Source of the DNA: Calliphora vicina
Lineage: Eukaryota; Arthropoda; Insecta; Diptera; Calliphoridae
Assembly: GCF_958450345.1 (NCBI RefSeq)
Contig: NC_088782.1
Span: 111,444,358 to 111,508,357, forward strand
Length of the DNA stretch: 64,000 nt
Direction: 5' to 3'
Positions 11,121-22,108 of the stretch are shown one piece after another. The notes under the pieces were generated by a model. It did not search any database. It saw only the letters and a list, made by a program, of their open reading frames with translations, and was not told the DNA's origin. Within the stretch, counting starts at the first letter, position 1, and each line of letters opens with the position of its first letter. A program made the translations under genes and the position numbers.

Positions 11121-11914
11121 TACTTGCAGTAAAAAAAATCAAGGCTACTAGAGCTGATTTACCACTCATCTAATTTGAGACTAATTTGGCAAATATGATT
11201 TCTCCGCTGAGAGAAGGTTTAGATATTAAAGGCAGAAACAATATAATAATTAACGTATACAAAAAAAGTTTGTGAGATGATATTGTCAATCGGGACTGAA
11301 TCCGGAGAATAGGGCGATTTTGGATCAATTCCTAGCCTAATTCACTGCTTATGTGTGAACCCTTTTGTGCACCCGATTGTGAGCAAACGCGGCATACAGA
11401 GACCTGCGCCGACTAAATTTCACGGCGGCTGACTCCAAAAACGAGCGAATTCCAAATATTTAAAAAGTGAAATTCTGATAGGAACCATATTACGGAAAGC
11501 TTTCTCATACCCAAGTGATCATTCAAAATTTAAACCTCTGAGCCCTGTGAGATGCCTATGGATTTCACAATCTCTCGCACTTTCAATCTCCGATCGGCCC
11601 ACACCATATCGTGAATTTTTTAAATTGTTTCGAGTGTAGAAGGGATGGCAAATGACTTTTTAAAATTTTACCAATCGGCATTTATAATTGTACTTTTTGT
11701 TGACAATAATTATACCAAAACACTTTTTTTATTGTTAATATAATTTTGATAGGAAAATATTATTTCCACATTTGTTGATTCATCTTACAATTTTGCAAAA
11801 TTCTGGAGAAAATTAATTAATTTGATTAATTTTTCAATTTTAAAAACTTTTGTTCTAAAAATTTACTTACACTTAAACGTTTATAATAATTTTCTGAATA
11901 TACATATGTCTACC
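11121..11914. other. Unassigned DNA
   Basis: No domain was recognised. From 11280 to 11480 the base composition is less AT-rich (several CpG, GC-containing words), which may be leftover LINE sequence. From 11650 it is AT-rich. Confidence 0.35.
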
Positions 11915-12071
11915 TGTGTTCCACTATCAATATCTTCTGATGAAATATGATGATTTTCGATTAAATTTAATTCAAAATAAGTTAAATTATATTTTTGATG
12001 TCAAAGAAGTTCCAGATTTTTATCAAATTTGTCAGTCAAATAATAGATAAATAAATAAAAAGTGGAACACA
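11915..12071. repeat. Possible MITE with TGTGTTCCACT ends
   Basis: TGTGTTCCACT at 11915-11925 is exactly mirrored by AGTGGAACACA at 12061-12071. The inner sequence is AT-rich and does not pair further. ATATGT occurs just outside both ends. The 11-bp inverted repeats suggest a miniature DNA transposon, but there is no second copy in the window. Confidence 0.45.
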
Positions 12072-13381
12072 GATATGTAGGCATTTAATTTAGATAAAAT
12101 GAAAAACATTTTCAGCTAAAAATTTAAAATGTTTATTTCTAATATTAAAATCTTGAGAAAATCAATTCAGTAAATAATAAATGCATACAAATTATTATTT
12201 CTAAATAATAAACTCACCAGATATTTCTTTACATACATATGTATTTTTGACATTATTATAGGTATTTAAATTATATAACCGAATCGATTTCCGTTTTATT
12301 ATACACTAGCAACAATATTTTATAATTGGCAACTCTAGTATAATTCTTTTATCAATTAAAAACAATGATTTTGTTTGTGTAAAAAGAAAGACACACAAAT
12401 GAAATTCACTTTTTTTCCTGCTCTCCTTTTGCTTATTTAGATGTTGCTCTTATTATCTCTTTCATGTCTTTGCTATATGCAAAAACAATAACAAACAACA
12501 ACACATTTTAATGCACAGCATCACGCGACACTAATGAAAATAAGAAGAAGAACAACTAAATACACTTTAATACAACAACAATGTAATTATTAATACTTAT
12601 TGATACGAGTAATTTTTGCATTTCTTCACTGATATATTTATGAATAAAAACTTTATTTTAACACAATCTGCTCTTATAATAATTTTAATAAAGATGTTTA
12701 ACATTTTTTCAACACTTTCACTTATTTAATTGCTAATTAATGACGGACAACACGACAACGAATTTAAAGCGAACGATTTTAGAAGGAGACCGTGTAAGAA
12801 CTAAACAATTTTGGCAAACAAAGCAGAGTTGCCAGTTCAAATGGAATTCTATGTGATAGGAGGATTTTATTGACAGGATATTAATTTAACCCCCGTCTAT
12901 ACTTGATAAATATTTATCATAACAATTAATGAAGTTTGTTGTCAAGACAAAGTTGTCTGAGCAAAAGCGCTAACAATTTTTGTCATAACGATGCAATAAC
13001 ACTAATAAATGGAGACTATACCTGATAATTTTTTATCTTGACAACCAATTTAAAGATTATCATCATAAAAATTTATCTGGTATAACATAAGGCAATCATA
13101 AGAAGATAAAATTTACCCACCATATTCATATTCAAATTTTAAATTGATAAAAGATTTATATAACAAAGTTTGTTCACATATTTTATGATTTCATAGATGT
13201 TTAAATACAAGAAAAATATTTCTTAAATATATTTTTCCCTTTTCTCCTCAAGTCACGCGGTATTCTACTATCAATAGCTGTCAAACACAAACTAAATGAC
13301 GCAAGTTGTTAACATTTTAATAGGATTCAACTGGCAGATTCCTGTTCACAGGAGCAGTGTTGCCTTTCAGACACCCAATGT
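12072..13381. other. AT-rich intergenic DNA, no gene seen
   Basis: No coding signal was found. Two related phrases (TATACTTGATAAATATTTATC at about 12898 and TATACCTGATAATTTTTTATC at about 13018) suggest a decayed repeat, but no element could be delimited. Confidence 0.4.
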
Positions 13382-13547
13382 GCCAAATTACCGCATTCGT
13401 GATCGAATGAGCTATCGTATCGAAAAATGATTTCGATATCGAAATTATGATAAAATGTACTAAATTTCTTGCTCGACATCGAATGCCATAATCTCAAATA
13501 AGAAAATTACGATAAATTTGACTCGATATCGAATGCGGTAATTTGGC
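13382..13547. mobile_element. MITE with GCCAAATTACCGCATTCG ends
   Basis: GCCAAATTACCGCATTCG at the left is exactly mirrored by CGAATGCGGTAATTTGGC at the right, an 18-bp terminal inverted repeat on a 166-bp unit. The interior repeats ATCGAATG and TCGATATCGA words in both orientations. It is non-coding. Confidence 0.75.
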
Positions 13548-13756
13548 CCCTGATCTTACTTTTTATATAAAGAAAAATAATGAAAAAGTACCTATAATTA
13601 CCTCCTTTCGGGCAGAACCATATTTGCTCTATTTCATGTTTCTAGATATTATATTTTTATAAAAAAATGCATTAGAAGAACACAATCCGATGCACATCAA
13701 CTAACTTTTATGTCCATAAGTTTAATAATTTGAAATATTATTAAAGTACCATTAGA

Positions 13757-13925
13757 AGAAAAAGTACCAATTTCCCTTTTCATTCTTGAACACCCGTCAA
13801 ATTTGAATTTTCAAAATACTCCATTTTGAGGACATTTTTGAGACTTATCTGATTACAAAAAATGTCCGCAAATTGGAGTATTTTGAAAATTCAAGAGTGA
13901 AAAGGGAAATTTGTACTTTTTCTTG
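13757..13925. repeat. Palindrome, ~169 bp
   Basis: AAAAAGTACCAATTTCCC then TTTTCATTCTTGAA is mirrored by TTCAAGAGTGAAAAGGGAAA then TTTGTACTTTTT. The inner arm TTTTCAAAATACTCCA pairs with TGGAGTATTTTGAAAA. The centre is near 13840. It belongs to the GTACTTTTT-containing repeats found on both sides of the large foldback element. Confidence 0.7.
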
Positions 13926-13979
13926 AAAAATCCAGGAAACAGTTTGGTACTTTTTTAAAATATAAATACAGATTTGAAT

Positions 13980-15075
13980 CTTTTAACGAAGTATTTTATA
14001 CGAAAAATCGACTTTTGGAATAAAATTTGAGGGGTCGCAGATTTCGTGATTTTAAAAGTTGAGGTTAATTGGGGGTTAATTTTAATTTGTCTGCAGTTTT
14101 TGTAAATACTAGACTATGTGTTATATTTTTCTTAAGTTTCATCAAAATCGGCCCAAAAATAAATAACATTTCCCTATGTTTCCATGAGAAATTCCAAATA
14201 TTGAAAAAATTGACCTTTGACATTCACGATTTAAGTGTTAACGTTTTTCGATTTTAGAAAAACTTTCAGAGTATATTTAAAATTACCTGGAATAAAATAT
14301 TCTGAATAGCTTTTGCTTAAAAATCATAACAATAAAGAAATTCGGCTCATTCGCCAAAATATGGCCAAAAAAATAGTTTTTCTCGAAAATCTCAAAATTT
14401 AAATCGCAGGTACGGAAAAACTATAGGAGGTATTTTCATACTTTTTTCATATTTTTATTACCTATTATGTTCTCAATAAATCCCAATGTGATGATCAAAA
14501 AATTTTGAAATTTGTTTAACAAAATTTTTAATAATTTGAAAGTGGAGTTTTGAAACTGCCTTTAAAAAAATTAAATTTGTTTGGTCATACCTCCGAATAG
14601 GTTAACCTACGAAGACAAAAACTCATATACAAGTAAATATGGATATATTTTAAGTAAAAATTTACTTTTATTATAATATTTATCAAAATATGTTAATTTT
14701 GTTTCTACATCTATTGTTCTAGTGGCCTGAAACACGTTAATGGCCTGGCGATTTTTTAATAACTTTAACATTTTTTAAACAATTTTTGTCTTTTATATCT
14801 TATTAGAACGACAATTACGTGTACATTTCGATTCTTTTAAATTAAATTGCAAAAGTAATTATTTAATGCAAAAATTTTTACAAAATCTGAAAAAATTGCA
14901 TTTATTCCCCTTGTAAATGCACCTCAAAACTTCAGCGTCGTTGCGGCACCAGTTAACGTTATCATATCATCCTAATATTTTTCACACCGAGTTTTTACAA
15001 TACATAGAACCATTCTAGATGGGGGACGGTCAAAATTCGCAATTTTATATTTTTGGAGCACTCTAGTGATCATAG
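13980..15075 (+). repeat. Diverged single arm of the 34-kb palindromic element family
   Basis: From about 14080 onward the order and wording parallel 34080-35028, the right arm of the 2.08-kb palindrome. Shared phrases include CATCAAAATCGGCCCAAAA, GTTAACGTTTTTCGATTTTA-like, ACTCATATACAAGTAAATAT and TGGCCTGGCGATTTTTTAAT. Its last ~60 bp (to ACTCTAGTG) is a decayed match to the palindrome's terminus (CCACCCTAGTG). No mirror-image arm is seen on its left, so this is an old half-element. It ends just before the large foldback insertion. Confidence 0.7.
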
Positions 15076-15108
15076 ATCTTCCCCAACATCGTAGTATTTA
15101 CACTCGAC

Positions 15109-15117
15109 TTCCAAATA
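15109..15117 (+). repeat. Left target-site duplication (9 bp)
   Basis: TTCCAAATA here is repeated exactly at 28752-28760, immediately outside the mirror-image ends of the large foldback element. Nine base pairs is the duplication length reported for Drosophila foldback (FB) and for MULE-type elements. Confidence 0.8.
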
Positions 15118-15480
15118 ATGTGTGTGAAGTTAGCTCCGTCAGTTAGCTCCGTTTTTTAACATTACCTATGTTAATGTGTAAACTAACATACTTCGTACTC
15201 AAAGACTGTTAGGTTAACAGAGCTGCATTATTTTCAGCTCATTTAACATTTTATGATATAAAATCAAAATAAAATGGTTTTACCGATCATTCAGTTTAAA
15301 TATATAATAACAATTTTTTTAAAAATTAGATAAAAAAAAAATTAAATATTTATTTATGAACTATCGTTGATTTCTTTGCTTTTAGCGTATTTTTATACCA
15401 GATACATGAGAGACACGGACATGAAAAAAAATTAAAAAATTCTAAATTGTGGTAAAACTAGTCATAATAGGGTGGAAAGG
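15118..15480 (+). repeat. Foldback element, left unique terminal arm
   Basis: This ~363-bp arm is mirrored, with few differences, by 28379-28751. Landmarks are a tandem AGTTAGCTCCGTC doublet near the tip, TTAACATTACCTATGTTAAT, CGATCATTCAGTTTAAATAT and GATACATGAGAGACACGGAC near the junction with the satellite. There are no open frames of note. Confidence 0.85.
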
Positions 15481-18400
15481 CTTGATTTCAGAAATGTACA
15501 GTTTATATTCAGAATTTATTTCATATTAATTTAAAAATAGTGAAATTTCACATTTTGTTAAAAGGGCAGATGGAAATTTGGAAAAAATGGTTAAATTTTG
15601 AAATTGTGCTCGATCTAGTTCTAATGAGTTGGAAAGCCATTGCGTCAGAGAGTTCAGAACTGTCAACCGTATATTCAGAATTTATTTCAGATCGGAGATA
15701 TATAATTTTCCATATAGTGAAATTTCACATTTTTTTAAAAGGGGCACATGGAAATTTGGAAAAAATGGTTAAATTTTGAAATTGTGCTCGATCTTGCCCT
15801 AATGGAGTGGAAAGCCATCACTTCAGAGAGTTCAGAACTGTTTAGTTTATATTCAGAATTTATTTCAGATCGGAGTAATTTGACTTTTCAAATAGTGAAA
15901 TTTCACATTTTGTTAAAAGGGGCACATTGAAATTTTGAAAAAATGGTTAAATTTTGAAATTGTGCTCGATCTTGCCCTAATGGAGTGGAAAGCCATCACT
16001 TCAGAGAGTTCAGAACTGTTTAGTTCATATTCAGAATTTATTTCAGATCGGAGTAATTTGTCTTTTCATATAGTGAAGTTTCACATTTTGTTAAAAGGGG
16101 CACATTGAAATTTTGAAAAAATGGTTAAATTTTGAAATTGTGCTCGATATAGTCCTAATGGATTGGAAAGCCATTGCTTCAGAGAGTTCAGAACTGTTCA
16201 CCGTATATTCAGAATTTATTTCAGATCGAAGATATATAATTTTCCATGTAGTGAAATTTAAAATTTTTTTTAAAAGGCGCCCATGGAAATTTGGAAAAAA
16301 TGGTTAAATTTTGGAATTGTGCTCGATCTAGTTCTAATGAGTTGGAAAGCCATTGCGTCAGAGAGTTCAGAACTGTCAACCGTATATTCAGAATTTATTT
16401 CAGATCGGAGATATATAATTTTCCATATAGTGAAATTTCACATTTTTTTAAAAGGGGCACATGGAAATTTGGAAAAAATGGTTAAATTTTGGAATTGTGC
16501 TCGATCTAGTCCTAATGGGTTGGAAAGCCATTGCGTCAGAGAGTTCAGAACTGTGAACCGTATATTCAGAATTTATTTCAGATCGGAGTAATTTGACTTT
16601 TCAAATAGTGAAATTTCACATTTTGTTAAAAGGGGCACATTGAAATTTGGAAAAAATGGTTGAATTTTGGAATTGTGCTCGATCTAGTCCTAATGGGTTG
16701 GAAAGCCATTACTTCAGAGAGTTCAGAACTGTTTAGTTTATATTCAGAATTTATTTCAGATCGGAGTAATTTGACTTTTCAAATAGTGAAATTTCACATT
16801 TTGTTAAAAGGGGCACATTGAAATTTTGAAAAAATGGTTAAATTTTGAAATTGTGCTCGATCTTGGCCTAATGGGTTGGAAAGCCATCACTTCAGAGAGT
16901 TCAGAACTGTTTAGTTTATATTCAGAATTTATTTCAGATCGGAGTAATTTGACTTTTCAAATAGTGAAATTTCACATTTTGTTAAAAGGGGCACATTGAA
17001 ATTTGGAAAAAATGGTTAAATTTTGAAATTGTGCTCGATCTAGTCCTAATGGGTTGGAAAGCCATTGCTTCAGAGAGTTCAGAACTGTTTAGTTTATATT
17101 CAGAAATTATTTCAGATCGGAGATATATAATTTTCCATACAGTGAAATTTCACATTTTTTTTAAAAGGCGCCCATGGAAATTTGGAAAAAATGGTTAAAT
17201 TTTGGAATTGTGCTCGATCTAGTCCTAATGAGTTGGAAAGCCATTGCGTCAGAGAGTTCAGAACTGTCAACCGTATATTCAGAATTTATTTCAGATCGGA
17301 GATATATAATTTTCCATATAGTGAAATTTCACATTTTTTTAAAAGGGGCACATGGAAATTTGGAAAAAATGGTTAAATTTTGGAATTGTGCTCGATCTAG
17401 TCCTAATGGGTTGGAAAGCCATTGCGTCAGAGAGTTCAGAACTGTGAACCGTATATTCAGAATTTATTTCAGATCGGAGTAATTTGACTTTTCAAATAGT
17501 GAAATTTCACATTTTGTTAAAAGGGGCACATTGAAATTTTGAAAAAAAGGTTAAATTTTGAAATTGTGCTCGATCTTGCCCTAATGGAGTGGAAAGCCAT
17601 CACTTCAGAGAGTTCAGAACTGTTTAGTTCATATTCAGAATTTATTTCAGATCGGAGTAATTTGTCTTTTCATATAGTGAAGTTTCACATTTTGTTAAAA
17701 GGGGCACATTGAAATTTTGAAAAAATGGTTAAATTTTGAAATTGTGCTCAATATAGTCCTAATGGATTGGAAAGCCATTGCTTCAGAGAGTTCAGAACTG
17801 TTCACCGTATATTCAGAATTTATTTCAGATCGGAGATATATAATTTTCCATGTAGTGAAATTTAAAATTTTTTTTAAAAGGCGCCCATGGAAATTTGGAA
17901 AAAATGGTTAAATTTTGGAATTGTGCTCGATCTAGTCCTAATGAGTTGGAAAGCCATTGCGTCAGAGAGTTCAGAACTGTCAACCGTATATTCAGAATTT
18001 ATTTCAGATCGGAGATATATAATTTTCCATATAGTGAAATTTCACATTTTTTTAAAAGGGGCACATGGAAATTTGGAAAAAATGGTTAAATTTTGGAATT
18101 GTGCTCGATCTAGTCCTAATGGGTTGGAAAGCCATTGCGTCAGAGAGTTCAGAACTGTGAACCGTATATTCAGAATTTATTTCAGATCGGAGTAATTTGA
18201 CTTTTCAAATAGTGAAATTTCACATTTTGTTAAAAGGGGCACATTGAAATTTGGAAAAAATGGTTGAATTTTGGAATTGTGCTCGATCTAGTCCTAATGG
18301 GTTGGAAAGCCATTACTTCAGAGAGTTCAGAACTGTTTAGTTTATATTCAGAATTTATTTCAGATCGGAGTAATTTGACTTTTCAAATAGTGAAATTTCA

Positions 18401-21400
18401 CATTTTGTTAAAAGGGGCACATTGAAATTTTGAAAAAATGGTTAAATTTTGAAATTGTGCTCGATCTTGGCCTAATGGGTTGGAAAGCCATCACTTCAGA
18501 GAGTTCAGAACTGTTTAGTTTATATTCAGAATTTATTTCAGATCGGAGTAATTTGACTTTTCAAATAGTGAAATTTCACATTTTGTTAAAAGGGGCACAT
18601 TGAAATTTGGAAAAAATGGTTAAATTTTGAAATTGTGCTCGATCTAGTCCTAATGGGTTGGAAAGCCATTGCTTCAGAGAGTTCAGAACTGTTTAGTTTA
18701 TATTCAGAAATTATTTCAGATCGGAGATATATAATTTTCCATACAGTGAAATTTCACATTTTTTTTAAAAGGCGCCCATGGAAATTTGGAAAAAATGGTT
18801 AAATTTTGGTATTGTACTCGATCTAGTCCTAATGAGTTGGAAAGCCATTGCGTCAGAGAGTTCAGAACTGTCAACCGTATATTCAGAATTTATTTCAGAT
18901 CGGAGATATATAATTTTCCATATAGTGAAATTTCACATTTTTTTAAATGGGGCACATGGAAATTTGGAAAAAATGGTTAAATTTTGGAATTGTGCTCGAT
19001 CTAGTCCTAATGGGTTGGAAAGCCATTGCGTCAGAGAGTTCAGAACTGTGAACCGTATATTCAGAATTTATTTCAGATCGGAGTAATTTGACTTTTCAAA
19101 TAGTGAAATTTCACATTTTGTTAAAAGGGGCACATTGAAATTTTGAAAAAATGGTTAAATTTTGAAATTGTGCTCGATCTTGGCCTAATGGGTTGGAAAG
19201 CCATCACTTCAGAGAGTTCAGAACTGTTTAGTTTATATTCAGAATTTATTTCAGATCGGAGTAATTTGACTTTTCAAATAGTGAAATTTCACATTTTGTT
19301 AAAAGGGGCACATTGAAATTTGGAAAAAATGGTTAAATTTTGAAATTGTGCTCGATCTAGTCCTAATGGGTTGGAAAGCCATTGCTTCAGAGAGTTCAGA
19401 ACTGTTTAGCTTATATTCAGAAATTATTTCAGATCGGAGATATATAATTTTCCATACAGTGAAATTTCACATTTTTTTTAAAAGGCGCCCATGGAAATTT
19501 GGAAAAAATGGTTAAATTTTGGAATTGTGCTCGATCTAGTCCTAATGAGTTGGAAAGCCATTGCGTCAGAGAGTTCAGAACTGTCAACCGTATATTCAGA
19601 ATTTATTTCAGATCGGAGATATATAATTTTCCATATAGTGAAATTTCACATTTTTTTAAATGGGGCACATGGAAATTTGGAAAAAATGGTTAAATTTTGG
19701 AATTGTGCTCGATCTAGTCCTAATGGGTTGGAAAGCCATTGCTTCAGAGATTTCAGAACTGTATAGCTTATATTCAGAATTTATTTCAGATCGGAGTAAT
19801 TTGTCTTTTCAAATAGTGAAGTTTCACATTTTGTTAAAAGGGGCACATTGAAATTTTGAAAAAATGGTTAAATTTTGAAATTGTGCTCGATCTTTCCCTA
19901 ATGGGTTGGAAAGCCATCACTTCAGAGAGTTCAGAACTGTTTAGTTTATATTCAGAATTTATTTCAGATCAGAGTAATTTGACTTTTCAAATAGTAAAAT
20001 TTCACATTTTGTTAAAAGGGGCACATTGAAATTTTGAAAAAATTGTTAAATTTTGAAATTGTGCTCGATATAGTCCTAATGGATTGGAAAGCCATTGCGT
20101 CAGAGAGTTCAGAACTGTCAACCGTATATTCAGAATTTATTTCAGATCGGAGATATATAATTTTCCACTATATGGAAAAGGGGCACATGGAAATTTGGAA
20201 AAAATGGTTAAGTTTTGGAATTGTGCTCGATCTAGTCCTAATGAGTTGGAAAGCCATTGCTTCAGAGAGTTCAGAACTGTATAGTCTATATTCAGAATTT
20301 ATTTCAGATCGGAGTAATTTGACTTTTCAAATAGTGAAATTTCACATTTTGTTAAAAGGGGCACATTGAAATTTGGAAAAAATGGTTGAATTTTGGAATT
20401 GTGCTCGATCTAGTCCTAATGGGTTGGAAAGCCATTACTTCAGAGAGTTCAGAACTGTTTAGTTTATATTCAGAATTTATTTCAGATCGGAGTAATTTGA
20501 CTTTTCAAATAGTGAAATTTCACATTTTGTTAAAAGGGGCACATTGAAATTTTGAAAAAATGGTTAAATTTTGAAATTGTGCTCGATCTTGCCCTAATGG
20601 GTTGGAAAGCCATCACTTCAGAGAGTTCAGAACTGTTTAGTTTATATTCAGAATTTATTTCAGATCGGAGTAATTTGACTTTTCAAATAGTGAAATTTCA
20701 CATTTTGTTAAAAGGGGCACATTGAAATTTGGAAAAAATGGTTAAATTTTGAAATTGTGCTCGATCTAGTCCTAATGGGTTGGAAAGCCATTGCTTCAGA
20801 GAGTTCAGAACTGTTCACCGTATATTCAGAATTTATTTCAGATCGGAGATATATAATTTTCCATATAGTGAAATTTCACATTTTTTTAAAAGGGGCACAT
20901 GGAAATTTGGAAAAAATGGTTAAATTTTGGAATTGTGCTCGATCTAGTCCTAATGAGTTGGAAAGCCATTGCTTCAGAGAGTTCAGAACTGTATAGCTTA
21001 TATTCAGAATTTATTTCAGATCGGAGTAATTTGTCTTTTCATATAGTGAAGTTTCACATTTTGTTAAAAGGGGCACATTGAAATTTTGAAAAAATGGTTA
21101 AATTTTGAAATTGTGCTCGATCTTGCCCTAATGGGTTGGAAAGCCATCACTTCAGAGAGTTCAGAACTGTTTAGTTTATATTCAGAATTTATTTCAGATC
21201 GGAGTAATTTGACTTTTCAAATAGTGAAATTTCACATTTTGTTACAAGGGGCACATTGAAATTTGGAAAAAATGGTTGAATTTTGGAATTGTGCTCGATC
21301 TAGTCCTAATGGGTTGGAAAGCCATTACTTCAGAGAGTTCAGAACTGTTTAGTTTATATTCAGAATTTATTTCAGATCGGAGTAATTTTACTTTTCAAAT

Positions 21401-22108
21401 AGTGAAATTTCACATTTTGTTAAAAGAGGCACATTGAAATTTTGAAAAAATGGTTAAATTTTGAAATTGTGCTCGATATAGTCCTAATGGATTGGAAAGC
21501 CATTGCTTCAGAGAGTTCAGAACTGTTCACCGTATATTCAGAATTTATTTCAGATCGGAGATATATAATTTTCCATATAGTGAAATTTAAAATTTTTTTT
21601 AAAAGGCGCCCATGGAAATTTGGAAAAAATGGTTAAATTTTGGAATTGTGCTCGATCTAGTCCTAATGAGTTGGAAAGCCATTGCTTCAGAGAGTTCAGA
21701 ACTGTCAACCGTATATTCAGAATTTATTTCAGATCGGAGATATATAATTTTCCATATAGTGAAATTTCACATTTTTTTAAAAGGGGCACATGGAAATTTG
21801 GAAAAAATGGTTAAATTTTGAAATTGTGCTCGATCTAGTCCTAATGGGTTGCAAAGCCATTACTTCAGAGAGTCCAGAACTGTTCACCTTATATTCAGAA
21901 TATATTTCAGATAAGAGTAATTTGACTTTTTATATAGTGAAATTTCACATTTTGTTAAAAGGGGCACATTGAAATTTTGAAAAAATTGTTAAATTTTGAA
22001 ATTTTGACCTTGCCCTAATGGAGTGGAAAGCCATCACTTCAGAGAGTTCAGAACTGTTTAGTTTATATTCAGAATTTATTTCAGATCGGAGTAATTTGAC
22101 TTTTCAAT
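15481..22108 (+). repeat. 178-bp satellite array, forward arm
   Basis: About 37 head-to-tail copies of a ~178-bp monomer, whose landmarks are TTGGAAAAAATGG, TTGTGCTCGATCTAGTCCTA, GGAAAGCCAT, CAGAGAGTTCAGAACTGT and TATTCAGAATTTATTTCAGA. Two main monomer types differ after GATCGGAG: one has ATATATAATTTTCC, the other TAATTTGACTTTTC. Equivalent points at 16283/17887, 17174/18778 and 17887/19491 recur every ~1604 bp (nine monomers), a higher-order repeat. A deletion-type monomer lies near 20165. Because 178 is not a multiple of 3, each copy is read in a new frame; the 60-111 codon open stretches in the array are therefore not genes. Confidence 0.95.
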
